DNA from: Salipiger mangrovisoli
GTDB lineage: Bacteria; Pseudomonadota; Alphaproteobacteria; Rhodobacterales; Rhodobacteraceae
Assembly: GCF_015223355.1 (NCBI RefSeq)
Contig: NZ_JADFFK010000025.1
Location: forward strand, 17,824 to 81,823
Length of the DNA stretch: 64,000 bases
Direction of reading: 5' to 3'
Part shown: positions 41,001 through 49,280 of the stretch, in pieces
Numbering within the stretch: position 1 is the first letter of the stretch
Layout: each line of letters begins with the position of its first letter
The notes under the pieces: model-generated
The model's input: only the letters and a program-made list of their open reading frames with translations
The model's database searches: none
Told to the model about the DNA's origin: nothing
Position numbers and translations under genes: made by a program

Positions 41001-41187
41001 GCAATACTGGGCCAACTGGTCGGACGATGCCTTACTGATTTCAGCGGATGCACAGGCGACATCCAATGCCGTCGGCTTCACCAAGGGCCTCGCGCGAGCC
41101 ACCCCGGGAACACTGCGCGCCGTCGAGCCATCGACTGAATTCGTCATCAAGGAAATTGCGTCTTCAGACGCTGAGGAAATCCAATGA
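38047..41187 (+). CDS. drmA: DISARM helicase DrmA
   Basis: The start at 38047 has an AAGGAC ribosome site and yields 1046 residues (MTSNAVDVARQRMIERLRQD). The N-terminus shows the DrmA signature L-x-x-D-L-x-G-P...DE...P...Y...GIL (RLRQDLMGPLADDEVL). The helicase core follows: LWFPTGGGKTEAYLLLTAYT (motif I), LIIQDELHLISGPLGS (motif II), VIGSTATIRRA (III) and VVLASNMISVGLDVGRLGLM with QATSRVGRGRVPGLV (V/VI). A Cys pair cluster (HCPDCGSQLEWD ... CHGNECSSGQ) suggests a zinc ribbon. With DrmB it forms the core DISARM complex against phage DNA. Overlaps drmB by four bases. Confidence 0.93.
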   Translation: MTSNAVDVARQRMIERLRQDLMGPLADDEVLHDSPSEIYMTGILFAQKSPQGVGETEGAVLGSDEGDDAASRVPPDTFRPSSAGLSFAVRPTDGENVLLNVDVSAARYEARPRATSDDGRPRFDWARKPLKARHSIELPSDRDGEYDLPGVPEMALWLRSRRHGDLYLVTIILLNRNVMPEKPEPGLRDVGNLHQVGFSVEADPDFGLIVPRPDPMRRMPDEDRATAALLYRDAPDYGAGHTCSIRSEHLPDGKVRISTEWLPSTLVRSPGPLGDPEHFGKLVAKKLEGALGSEWLSVAPSGDVCSALDELCACYDQWIAAREAEVNALPAGQQDTARCHMDECRIASGRMREGVDLLRKDGPELLAFRLANRALWQQNEWKRKRDSKIGPLVWRPFQMAFVLLCMASAGNRDHDDRGVMDLLWFPTGGGKTEAYLLLTAYTVFLRRQLGGPETAGVTVLMRYTLRLLTAQQFQRAAAMILACDLLRTGDCECPGIKIPSSLSQGAPISIGLWVGRDTTPNKIVETEKTGSPAQIEHCPDCGSQLEWDIASSGDRIHATCHGNECSSGQARDHFPFWTVDEDIYRELPTLLLSTADKFVQIVTKKQTGRLFGLGDAGRLPPDLIIQDELHLISGPLGSMAGLFETAIDALCTREGQRPKVIGSTATIRRAADQVLNLFDRSVMQFPPPGLHHANSGFACVEQESPGRLYLGVTTAGRTGSYIYQAIASSLLQAAADPSLSGAEEDYYWTLVGYFNSLRELGSASIIMQDDVTHGLELVSARRQEQPRHLQPPTELTSRVKSEEIRTKLLELDMARNSGEAADVVLASNMISVGLDVGRLGLMLVNGQPKTIAEYIQATSRVGRGRVPGLVVTLYNASKSRDRSRYETFPTWHSALYRDVEATGVTPFAPRARDKALHAPFVAMARHLVPGMLDTPAAAADHEADLKALIDLICQRISNVDSGEADAARRELDEFLELWLRRGALPQYWANWSDDALLISADAQATSNAVGFTKGLARATPGTLRAVEPSTEFVIKEIASSDAEEIQ

Positions 41188-42944
41188 GCAAGAACGTTGG
41201 CAGCATTCGCCGCAGTCAGATCATTTCGACCTTCGGTCCGGGGGCAATCGTCGATTTCCGTCTGCCGGGAAGCGGGGCGCTGCTTTCGGGAGTCATGCAG
41301 GGTTTGGAGGCCTGGGAGGCCTACACGAAAGGTGGCTACAAGCAGGATATGGTGCGCGAACCGAGACTCGAAGCGCTCTTGGGCGTCGACCATTTCCGGG
41401 CTCCGCCGGTAGGGACTTACCTGAAGGACGGGCAAAAAAGGGATCGCGTGCTCCCGATAGAACGGTTTCCAGATTGGCTGTCCTGTCCCGAGTGCCACGT
41501 CATCAACCGGTCGGGACAATGGGCGCCATCGCGGAACCGCGATAGCCTGCATTGTGGGCAATGCCGGGGGAAGCCTGCAGTGGTGCCTGTGCGTTTCGTC
41601 GCAATTTGCGAAAACGGGCACCTTGATGATTTTCCCTGGACTTCCTGGCTGACGCACGAGCTTGGGTGTTCTCGGCCAGTTCTGGCATTGAAGAGCGTCG
41701 GAGCTGGCATCGGAGGGCTGTTGCTGACCTGCAAATCCTGTGGTGCGGGGCGTTCCATGGCCGAGGCATTCTCACCCAAGGGTATTCCGAAGCACAAATG
41801 CGGCGGTGGCCGACCGTGGCTTGGCGGACGCCAATCGGGATGTGAGGCGGCGCCGCGGATCACGCAGCGGGGCGCGAGCAACGTCTATTTTTCGATCGAG
41901 GAGAGCGCGATAACCCTTCCCGATTGGAAGGTGTCCTTCAGGGAGAAGATCGCCGACTTCATCGACATGCTCGATTTTCTCGACGATGAAGAAATGCGGA
42001 TCGCATTCATCGTAAAGAAGATCCTGCCGACTTGGGACGGCCCCGACAGCGCCGAAGAAATCGCACGTCGCTTTAGGGAGATGAAGGAAGACAATTCTGG
42101 AAGTGAAGGAGATCTGCGGCTGGACGAGTTCCGGATGCTGCTGACGGATACTTCTGAGTTTGACGAAAGCGCGATGATCCTGCTGAACCGCCAACAACCC
42201 GTTCCTCCCACATTGACGGGGATGATCTCCTGGATTTCGTCGGTGGAAAGGCTTCGGGAAGTGCGTGCCCTGACCGGGTTCACGAGGCTGAAGGCGCAGG
42301 TTGGTGGCAAGCCGGACGCCGTGCCGCTGTCTCGATCAGGTCTGTCGTGGCTGCCAGCGGTAGCCATGCATGGGGAAGGCGTATTCCTGTCGTTGGACCT
42401 GGATGCCGTGTCTGCATGGGAAAGGCGGCCGGATGTTGTCAGTCATCTTGCTGATCTGATTCAGACATATATGGATAGTGCTCGGGCCGAAGGAAAACAG
42501 GTGGATGGCGCGCCACAGCAACTCAACGCACGGTACATGCTGATCCACACTTTGGCGCATGCGTTGATCGCGCGCTTGTCGCTCGACAGCGGGTATTCGT
42601 CGAGCGCACTGCGTGAACGCCTTTATGTCGGGCCGGATATGGCCGGTCTGCTGATCTACACCTCGACGCCGGACGCAGACGGAACAATGGGAGGGCTTTC
42701 GCGGCAAGCGCGACCGGCTCGCATGGAGCAACTGGTGTTTCAGGCGCTGGCCGACCATGAGCTCTGCTCCGCTGATCCGCTATGCTCCGAAGGAATGGCG
42801 CGCAGCGGCTCGAACGGTAACCACGCGGCCTGCCATAACTGCGTGTTTCTTCCTGAAACCAGTTGCGAGGCGTGGAATGGCTTTCTTGACCGGAGCTTGT
42901 TGAGCGCGGGACCGCTTTCGTTCTTCAAAAGTCTGGCCGAGTAA
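41184..42944 (+). CDS. drmB: DISARM protein DrmB (DUF1998)
   Basis: This 586-residue protein begins VGSIRRSQIISTFGPGAIVD, the DrmB N-terminal signature. It continues with zinc-binding CPECHVINRSGQW, RFVAICENGHLDDFPWTSWL, KSCGAGRSMAEAF and GASNVYFSIEESAITLP. The C-terminus is a DUF1998 domain with LIHTLAHALIARLSLDSGYS, LLIYTSTPDADGTMGGLSRQ and ACHNCVFLPETSCEAWNGFL. DrmB has no known catalytic activity and pairs with the DrmA helicase. It is the last gene of the uvrD-drmA-drmB operon and is convergent to the restriction-like operon, with a strong hairpin between. Confidence 0.95.
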   Translation: MSKNVGSIRRSQIISTFGPGAIVDFRLPGSGALLSGVMQGLEAWEAYTKGGYKQDMVREPRLEALLGVDHFRAPPVGTYLKDGQKRDRVLPIERFPDWLSCPECHVINRSGQWAPSRNRDSLHCGQCRGKPAVVPVRFVAICENGHLDDFPWTSWLTHELGCSRPVLALKSVGAGIGGLLLTCKSCGAGRSMAEAFSPKGIPKHKCGGGRPWLGGRQSGCEAAPRITQRGASNVYFSIEESAITLPDWKVSFREKIADFIDMLDFLDDEEMRIAFIVKKILPTWDGPDSAEEIARRFREMKEDNSGSEGDLRLDEFRMLLTDTSEFDESAMILLNRQQPVPPTLTGMISWISSVERLREVRALTGFTRLKAQVGGKPDAVPLSRSGLSWLPAVAMHGEGVFLSLDLDAVSAWERRPDVVSHLADLIQTYMDSARAEGKQVDGAPQQLNARYMLIHTLAHALIARLSLDSGYSSSALRERLYVGPDMAGLLIYTSTPDADGTMGGLSRQARPARMEQLVFQALADHELCSADPLCSEGMARSGSNGNHAACHNCVFLPETSCEAWNGFLDRSLLSAGPLSFFKSLAE

Positions 42945-42958
42945 TCAAGTAAACCCTG

Positions 42959-43004
42959 CATTGACATTTGGCCTCTCGGTCGCCCGAGCGGCCAAATGTC
43001 AATG
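42959..43004. terminator. long bidirectional hairpin between drmB and EcoRII-N-like gene
   Basis: CATTGACATTTGGCC at 42959 and GGCCAAATGTCAATG at 42990 form a perfect 15-bp stem, extended by CTCGG/CCGAG around a TCGC loop. The stop codon of the minus-strand gene lies inside the right arm. It very probably ends both convergent operons. Confidence 0.85.
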
Positions 43005-43433
43005 TGCGCGGCGCCAGCCAGCAGTAATTTTGATGCGCACGGGACCTTCATCAATCGGTTCGTCGGGTTCTTGGTCTGCCTTGACCACATTAATCCGATA
43101 GTGGGTCCCGCCGCTTTCCTTTGAGATTTCGAAGGTGTCGCCCTCCTTGGCGCCTTCCGTCTTGAAGTATTTGGTCAGGTGCGTGATCCGATATTCGTTC
43201 CGCGTCCCTTTGGGTTTGTGCAAGCGGTTGTTGTAATAGACGTAACGCAGGCGCAGTTCGCGCCCGTCCGGTGTCACGCAAGTGATCCATTCGCTCGGGT
43301 TGTATTCGTTGGGATCCAGATGCGGCAGGAACGCCAGAAGCTCGCGATCGCCCTTCGGAATGAGAATACCGCCCATGTGGGCACCAGTCGATCCCACGTC
43401 ATTGGCGCTGAGGCTCTTGAGAAACTTCTTCAT
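42999..43433 (-). CDS. stand-alone EcoRII-N-like (B3-fold) DNA-binding protein
   Basis: The 144-residue product shows the EcoRII N-terminal effector-domain pattern: SANDVGSTGAHMGGILIPKG, LDPNEYNPSEWITCVTPDGR and LRYVYYNNRLHKPKGTRNEY followed by RITHL, then a GDTFEI strand. In EcoRII this B3-like domain recognises CCWGG, but it is normally fused to a nuclease. Here there is no catalytic domain, so it probably supplies site recognition to the SNF2 ATPase, whose stop it overlaps by one base. It is the last gene of the six-gene minus operon. Family recognition is by motif memory, not search. Confidence 0.82.
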   Translation of the reverse strand: MKKFLKSLSANDVGSTGAHMGGILIPKGDRELLAFLPHLDPNEYNPSEWITCVTPDGRELRLRYVYYNNRLHKPKGTRNEYRITHLTKYFKTEGAKEGDTFEISKESGGTHYRINVVKADQEPDEPIDEGPVRIKITAGWRRAH

Positions 43434-45253
43434 CAGGACTTTCCGTTGGGAGCCATCTGGAGTGCCCGGGCTATATCCTCGGTGTCGCGGATCGCTACGG
43501 GCACGGTTTCGTTCGCCAGTTCACTTTTCCAAGTCGATCGTTCGATCATCACTTGTTCCACCGTGTCTTCGTAGAACAGACGGTAGATGGTGACTGGCTC
43601 GGTCTGGCCGCGGCGGTGTGCGCGGGCGCTGGCCTGCGCTTCGAGTGCGGGGTTCCAGAGGGGCGTGAAGTGAATGACGATGGTTGCGGCGGTGATGTTC
43701 AGCCCTGCGCCTGCGGCGCGCGGATTGAGCACGAGGCAGGCCGGACCGTCAAAGGACGAGAAGTTATCGACGATGGCCTGGCGATCTTCCTGGGCTGTGC
43801 TGCCGTTGATGGCGCCCCACCACGCAGCGGGAAGGTCACGCCCGGCTTGCTCAAGAAGGTCTCCGATCCTGTTGAAGGAGGCGAAGACGATCACTTTGCG
43901 CCGGTTAATGAATGCTTCGCGCAGAAGCGCAATGGACCGCTCCATCTTCGGAGTAATCAGCGGCGCTGCATCACTTGCCACGAGATCGGCGTTGTCGTAA
44001 TCCTGCACATCGTCGCGGCTCTGCAACCATGGGTGGGCACAGAAGAGCTGCAATTGCATCGTAGCAACCAGCGCGCCAGCCACCGGATACTTCTCAAGGG
44101 TTGTCTGCCGGACCAGCTCGTATTGCCGGGCAAGGTCCTCGTCGAGCAAAACGGGCAGGTCGACGTCGATCCGTTCTGGCAGGTCGCCTGCCACATCGGC
44201 GACCCGCCGTTTCAGGATGACCGGGTCGGTCAGCCGCGCCAGGCTTTGAGCTGCTTCCACTGTGTCTGGGTATTCGACCTTGAAGACACCCTGCTGGCCG
44301 AGCATTCCGGGCACCGCCAAATCGATCAGTGACCAGAGGTCGAGAAGGGTGTTCTCGACTGGTGTACCAGTCATAGGAATCGCGCAGCGCCGTGGAATGG
44401 TGGCCAGTGCCTGACGCCGGCTTGATTCCGGGTTCTTGACCGCTTGCGCTTCGTCAGAGATCACCCAGGACCATTCCAAGGACGACAACACGGCAATGTC
44501 GTTCACCATCGTGTCGTAGGTCGTGATGACGACGGAGGCGACCTGCAGATCACGGAAGATGCCGGCCCGATACGCGCCTCGATGCACCAGAATGGTGAGC
44601 GACGGTGCAAAGCGGCGGATCTCTCGGACCCAGTTGGCAATCAGGCTTGTCGGGCAGATGATGAGCGCGGGCGCAGTGTGCGGAGGTGGATCCATCATGA
44701 GCAGTGCAATGATCTGCAGGGTTTTTCCAAGGCCCATTTCATCCGCGAGGATCAGGCCACCGGTCCGCTTGGCGGTCTGCCACATCCACTGGACGCCACG
44801 GGCCTGATACGGAAACAGCTTCGCGTTCAGCCCGGCGATGGACATTTCAGAGCCAAGGTCATCTGCCGCAATAGTACCAGATCGGAGTACTTCCTCATCG
44901 GCGTCGACCGCGATCAATTCGTTTGGCTCCTGGGTGAGCCTTATGCCCAAGGCAAACGGGACATCCTGTGGATCTGCACCTTCGAGGACTTCGGCAACCA
45001 GATCGGGCGCATCCTGCGGAAGAGGCCGGATCGTATTTCCATCCAGCACCCAGGCATGGCGGGCTGAAGGGGCCTCGATGAAGCTCTGCACGCCGCGAAG
45101 CGTCCGAATGCCACCCAGCCGTGCGGCAAGGCGCACAGGTCCGTTGCTGATCCGGAGGGCGGGATCAAGGACCCGCTGAGATACGCTAAAGCGGTCGCCG
45201 AATTCAGTTACGACCGCTTCAAACGTGATGGGCATGTCAGCCGGTGTGGTCAC
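43433..45253 (-). CDS. SNF2-family DNA translocase
   Basis: This 606-residue ATPase has a ~150-residue N-terminal region then a full SNF2 core. The motifs are LADEMGLGKTLQIIALLMMD (I), VITTYDTMVND (II region), SDEAQAVKNPESSRRQALA (DEAQ box), MTGTPVENTLLDLWSLIDLA (III), LVLNPRAAGAGLNITAATIV (V) and QASARAHRRGQTEPVTIYRL (VI). Such motors slide on double-stranded DNA without unwinding it. Placed between an HNH protein and a DNA-binding protein, it fits the motor of an ATP-dependent restriction complex. It overlaps both neighbours. Confidence 0.93.
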   Translation of the reverse strand: MTTPADMPITFEAVVTEFGDRFSVSQRVLDPALRISNGPVRLAARLGGIRTLRGVQSFIEAPSARHAWVLDGNTIRPLPQDAPDLVAEVLEGADPQDVPFALGIRLTQEPNELIAVDADEEVLRSGTIAADDLGSEMSIAGLNAKLFPYQARGVQWMWQTAKRTGGLILADEMGLGKTLQIIALLMMDPPPHTAPALIICPTSLIANWVREIRRFAPSLTILVHRGAYRAGIFRDLQVASVVITTYDTMVNDIAVLSSLEWSWVISDEAQAVKNPESSRRQALATIPRRCAIPMTGTPVENTLLDLWSLIDLAVPGMLGQQGVFKVEYPDTVEAAQSLARLTDPVILKRRVADVAGDLPERIDVDLPVLLDEDLARQYELVRQTTLEKYPVAGALVATMQLQLFCAHPWLQSRDDVQDYDNADLVASDAAPLITPKMERSIALLREAFINRRKVIVFASFNRIGDLLEQAGRDLPAAWWGAINGSTAQEDRQAIVDNFSSFDGPACLVLNPRAAGAGLNITAATIVIHFTPLWNPALEAQASARAHRRGQTEPVTIYRLFYEDTVEQVMIERSTWKSELANETVPVAIRDTEDIARALQMAPNGKS

Positions 45254-46098
45254 AGGATGCCAGCCTTGCCCATTGGATCAGCCATCAATTCGCCAAGTTC
45301 CTCCAGCGACCACGGTTCGGGTCGGCGTGTATGCACGGCGCGGTGACAATTCGGACAGAGGGGGGCGAGGTCGCGTGCCGGGTCATATGGGCGCGGCTCT
45401 TTCAGGAGCGAAAGCGGTTCGAGATGGTGAACCTCGATGATGCTGCCAGCCACGCCGTATGTCTCGCGCGGATCAAGCCCGCAGCAGGCGCAAACTTCGC
45501 CGTGCAACCTGATGCAAAGGAGCCGATTTCTGGGGTTGCGTTCCCGGCGCCTGACCGTTGTGATCAGTTCCGCCCCTTCGTATTCGGGCTCGCCGTGGTC
45601 GTCCTCTTCGATGACGTCGTACCCGATCAGTTCGGCCATGGCGGCCATCATGGGCACGATCGTGTCGCGGCTGACCTCGGTCAGTGCGACCTCGGGGTCC
45701 CGCGGAAGGTTCCGGATGATGGCAGTCATCCGGAAATCTCCGGTGGTGATCTTCCAATCGGCCATTTCCTGTCCTTGGACTTCAACCTCCACAGAACTGT
45801 CGATGGACGCGACGAGGGCCCGCGCCAGATGGACGTCCTCGGCCCCGGCACCAGCGATCCGTCGCACGACCTCACCCGCAAATGCGCCAAAGCCCAGCGT
45901 AACGGCGTAACCCTTCAGGCCGTAGGGACGCAGCTCGGCCACGGGACCGTACCGCTCTTCGAGGTCCGCAAACCAGATCCGCAGGCCGGTCCGCGACTTC
46001 GACCCGTCAACGGCCATGCCGATCGCAGCGCCGGTTCCGGCTTCCAGTTCTTCCCGGATGAGGGTTTGGCGGGCTGACAGCATCTCAGTCGTCGTCAA
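45250..46098 (-). CDS. HNH endonuclease-domain protein
   Basis: The 282-residue protein has an unrecognised ~180-residue N-terminal domain (MTTTEMLSARQTLIREELEA...). A C-terminal HNH nuclease follows, with zinc-binding CACCGLDPRETYG, the active-site IEVHHLEPLS and LAPLCPNCHRAVHT. HNH domains cut DNA with one metal ion. It overlaps the GHKL ATPase gene by 14 bases and the SNF2 gene by four. It is the most probable nuclease of this operon, with Vsr as the other candidate. Confidence 0.88.
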   Translation of the reverse strand: MTTTEMLSARQTLIREELEAGTGAAIGMAVDGSKSRTGLRIWFADLEERYGPVAELRPYGLKGYAVTLGFGAFAGEVVRRIAGAGAEDVHLARALVASIDSSVEVEVQGQEMADWKITTGDFRMTAIIRNLPRDPEVALTEVSRDTIVPMMAAMAELIGYDVIEEDDHGEPEYEGAELITTVRRRERNPRNRLLCIRLHGEVCACCGLDPRETYGVAGSIIEVHHLEPLSLLKEPRPYDPARDLAPLCPNCHRAVHTRRPEPWSLEELGELMADPMGKAGIL

Positions 46099-47713
46099 CC
46101 TCGGTCAGTTCCGCCGAGGTTGGGTCCGGGAGATTGCGGAGCAGCTTCTTGAGGTTGGACGAGATCTCCTCGCGAATGTCCTCGAACACAGGCTCCAGTT
46201 CCGGATCGGTGTTATTCTGCTCTGCCATCGCGAAGGCGTACAGGAGTAGGTCCATACCCTCCACGGCATATCCGCTGGCAGCAGCGCGCTGGTAGATCTT
46301 CTGGTAGAAGTCATGATGCTTGTTCAGCAGAACCCCCGGTACGTGGTCCGAAACACCTGGGCTTCGGTACGCTGGCTCGAAGAGGTGCCCGCTGGTAATC
46401 GTCGTGACCGCCTCGACATAGATCGACTCCGGATTAACGTGCTCCTGAACGGGCACTTTGATGCGGATCTTCACACCACGCCGGTTGTTGACCTCGACGG
46501 TCTGGCTTGCCGGATCCGCGCTTGCCACTTGGGGCTTGGAGACATTCGCCGTCGCCGCGATGTTCTTGTTGGAGCTTCCGTGGTCGACCGTTGTCTTCTT
46601 GTTGGCATCGTCGCGGGTGATACGGCGATACCGGTTGCCGGCTTCTCGGTAGACCGGTTGGAGAAGGCTGCGAAGCCCATCTTCCAGTTCTGGATGGAAC
46701 AGAATCCGAGACTTCTTCACGTCGATGCGGAAGGCCTCGTCCAATTCATGAGTGAAATCGAATTCAATGCGCAGGAGCGACGTATGGGGTTCGGGTGCGC
46801 CAAATACGTCCAGCCAGCCACCATCCTGAATGAGGCGTCCCTCGCGATAGACATAAAAGCCCTGCGCACGGTTCGAAATACGCGCGAATTCGGCTTCTTC
46901 TTCCTTTGTCATGTCGCGGCGGTGAGGCAGGATCCATGCCTTGATCCCTGCTTCCGCTTCGCTGCCATCGGGCAGCTCGACAAGTATCCGCTGTTTCGAC
47001 TCTGCGAGCACCTGATCCGAGCGGGTTGGATAGAACGGGTTCCATGCAGGCACATCGACGCCATTGATCCTGATGGCAACATGTCGTTCGCGTTCGTCAC
47101 ATGTGTCGAGAAACCGATGAAAGACCAGCGCGACGTGCTTGCCCAAGGTCTCGGCCAGCCGTTTAATCGCGGCCTTTTCCTTTGAACCGGGGTCGTAGTC
47201 CTTGGACAGGATCCGATCGCAGTTTTCCCAGACGACAAGCGTCCCGGTATCCCCGCAGAGTTCCTCGAACATGTCAGCCTGATCGGACGTCACCGGATCG
47301 TCGAGCATTTCCCAGATGTTCTGCGCCTCGACATGTTCGAGATCCCAAGTCAGCTTGGACAACTCTTGGTCCGCTGACTTCCTCGAAATCAGGCTGTAAC
47401 GCTTGCAGACCGAACTTGAAGCTGTTTTTAGCCCCAGCCCGAACTTCCCGAGGCTCTTGGCGTCCGAACGCTTGTCGGCACCGTAGCGCATCGCATTGCG
47501 CACCTCATCGCGGGTCATGCCATGACCATCATCACCGAAATAGACGATCTTCCGGCCGTCATGCATCAACTCGATGTTGATGTTCACCGCGTTGGCTCCG
47601 GCTGCGATCGAGTTGTCGATGATGTCGGCTGCTGCGGTCTTGACGTTGTAACCCGTGTCACGAAGCCCGACGATGAGGCGCGCGGCATTCGGATCGTTGA
47701 TAAGGTCGTTCAT
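46085..47713 (-). CDS. GHKL (Hsp90/MutL/MORC-like) ATPase
   Basis: This 542-residue protein has the Bergerat-fold motifs near its N-terminus: AAADIIDNSIAAGAN (N34), GDDGHGM (residues 60-66) and SLGKFGLGLKTASSSV (residues 88-101). The remaining ~440 residues carry no domain I recognise. These ATPases open and close as ATP-gated clamps. Genes of this kind with Dcm and Vsr genes recur in predicted defence loci. It begins 12 bases after vsr and overlaps the HNH gene, so it is a fixed operon member. Confidence 0.92.
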   Translation of the reverse strand: MNDLINDPNAARLIVGLRDTGYNVKTAAADIIDNSIAAGANAVNINIELMHDGRKIVYFGDDGHGMTRDEVRNAMRYGADKRSDAKSLGKFGLGLKTASSSVCKRYSLISRKSADQELSKLTWDLEHVEAQNIWEMLDDPVTSDQADMFEELCGDTGTLVVWENCDRILSKDYDPGSKEKAAIKRLAETLGKHVALVFHRFLDTCDERERHVAIRINGVDVPAWNPFYPTRSDQVLAESKQRILVELPDGSEAEAGIKAWILPHRRDMTKEEEAEFARISNRAQGFYVYREGRLIQDGGWLDVFGAPEPHTSLLRIEFDFTHELDEAFRIDVKKSRILFHPELEDGLRSLLQPVYREAGNRYRRITRDDANKKTTVDHGSSNKNIAATANVSKPQVASADPASQTVEVNNRRGVKIRIKVPVQEHVNPESIYVEAVTTITSGHLFEPAYRSPGVSDHVPGVLLNKHHDFYQKIYQRAAASGYAVEGMDLLLYAFAMAEQNNTDPELEPVFEDIREEISSNLKKLLRNLPDPTSAELTEVDDD

Positions 47714-47725
47714 CTTCCTGCTCTT

Positions 47726-48196
47726 TCACTTCGGACGAGAGCCGGACTTTCCATCCAGACGTGAGAAGAAGTCCTGCTCTGAAATGCTGGCCTCTTTCTC
47801 GGGGCCCTCCAACCAATCTGCAATCACCGATATCAGGAGATCTTCTGACACTTGGCGCGTTGCGCATTCCCATACAGTTAGGATGCGCCACCCGGACTGT
47901 GCAAGGCGTTGTCGGACCAAAGCATCCCTTTCTTGGTTCCGCCCTATCTTGGCTTTCCAGAAAGCAGTATTGGTCTTCGGGATGCGAAAATAATGGCACC
48001 CCTCGTGCCCGTGCCAGAAACAACCGTGAACGAAAATCACAGTCCGATATTTCGGGAGCACGATGTCCGGTTTTCCTGGAAGATCCTTGGCATGCAGGCG
48101 GTAGCGAAAGCCCAGACGGTGCAGTCCCTTGCGCACCATGATCTCGGGCTTGGTATCCTTGGGGCCGATCCGCGACATCATCGCGGATCGTGTCAT
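47726..48196 (-). CDS. vsr: Vsr-type T:G mismatch endonuclease
   Basis: Starting at MTRSAMMSRIGPKDTKPEIM, the protein has 156 residues, the usual Vsr size. The longer frame and a GTG inside the methyltransferase gene are alternatives. Key features are the catalytic Asp in GKPDIVLPKY (D44) and FVHGCFWHGHEGC, which holds the catalytic His and zinc ligands. The ending WRILTVWECATRQ is also typical. Vsr nicks at T:G mismatches that arise by deamination of 5-methylcytosine in Dcm sites. It follows the dcm-like gene by ten bases. Confidence 0.94.
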   Translation of the reverse strand: MTRSAMMSRIGPKDTKPEIMVRKGLHRLGFRYRLHAKDLPGKPDIVLPKYRTVIFVHGCFWHGHEGCHYFRIPKTNTAFWKAKIGRNQERDALVRQRLAQSGWRILTVWECATRQVSEDLLISVIADWLEGPEKEASISEQDFFSRLDGKSGSRPK

Positions 48197-48206
48197 GGGC
48201 GGCTTG

Positions 48207-49280
48207 TCAGGCACGCATCCCCCGTTTGGGGTGCAGTGCGACCGTGTTGGTGATCCAAGGGGCCATGGCTTCCGCGATGGCAATGGCAACCGGTGCGGCG
48301 ACTGCGTTGCCAAACTGACGGTAGGCTTGTGTGTCAGAGACGACTATTTTCCAAGGTTGGTTCGACCCCTTTCGGTCAAACCCCATGAGCCTTGCGCATT
48401 CCCTTGGTGTCAGGCGCCGGGGCGTGCCCTGGTCCTGGGCGATCAGTATCTCGCTGCCATCCTTGTAGTAGCGGGCACTGAGCGTGCGGGCGACGTTGTG
48501 GGGCTGACACAGGCCAAATCCGAAACCATTTCCGGCTGCCTTATGCTTGGCAGCATAGTTCTGGAGATATTTCCAAAGGTTGGGCGTGAGTGTGTATTTG
48601 TCCCCGACCTTCGCCAAGGGGCCGGTAGTATAGGGTTCCTCAACCGTCTCTGAACCGTCCTGCGTGTGCAGGATGTCCGCAAGTGTCGGCGCAGGACCTT
48701 GCGGGAGGATCACCTCGTCAAGGGAGAACGCGGCGGGCACGTCACGCCGGAAGCCGACGATAAAGATGCGTTCCCGGTGTTGCGGCACCCAGTGGCACGC
48801 GTCGATCACCTTGTGGTCAACGTCGTATCCCAATTCATCCAAGGCGTGGAGGATGACGCGGAACGTGTTGCCTTTATCATGCGACAGGAGGTTCTTGACG
48901 TTTTCCAGAAGGAAAGCCTTCGGTTTGTGATGTCGCAGGATGCGAACCACATCAAAGAACAATGTGCCCTGTGTCTCATCCGCGAACCCGTGGGCCCGGC
49001 CCAGCGAGTTCTTCTTTGACACCCCGGCAATGGAAAATGGCTGGCAAGGGAAACCGGCGAGCAGGACATCATGAGCGGGAATGTCACGTTCGTCGACTTT
49101 GGTAATGTCGCCGTTGATCTCGTGGCCGTCTTCAAAGTTCGCGCGGTAAGTCTCCTGCGAAAACTTGTTCCACTCGCTTGTGAATACGCAGGTTCCGCCA
49201 ACCGCCTCGAAACCTATGCGCAGTCCGCCGATGCCTGCGAAGAGATCGATAAAATTGAAACCGTGTGAGACAGCGGTCAT
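48207..49280 (-). CDS. DNA (cytosine-5) methyltransferase, Dcm/M.EcoRII-like
   Basis: The 357-residue enzyme shows the 5mC motifs in order: [10 protein letters not shown] (I), the catalytic loop [20 protein letters not shown] (Cys79), ENVKNL (126), QHRER (167) and the C-terminal [12 protein letters not shown] (X). Long stretches ([46 protein letters not shown] [30 protein letters not shown]) are near-identical to E. coli Dcm as I recall it. Recognition of CCWGG is therefore likely. DISARM class 2 methylases (DrmMII) also modify CCWGG. It is the first gene of the six-gene operon. Confidence 0.94.
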   Translation of the reverse strand: MTAVSHGFNFIDLFAGIGGLRIGFEAVGGTCVFTSEWNKFSQETYRANFEDGHEINGDITKVDERDIPAHDVLLAGFPCQPFSIAGVSKKNSLGRAHGFADETQGTLFFDVVRILRHHKPKAFLLENVKNLLSHDKGNTFRVILHALDELGYDVDHKVIDACHWVPQHRERIFIVGFRRDVPAAFSLDEVILPQGPAPTLADILHTQDGSETVEEPYTTGPLAKVGDKYTLTPNLWKYLQNYAAKHKAAGNGFGFGLCQPHNVARTLSARYYKDGSEILIAQDQGTPRRLTPRECARLMGFDRKGSNQPWKIVVSDTQAYRQFGNAVAAPVAIAIAEAMAPWITNTVALHPKRGMRA

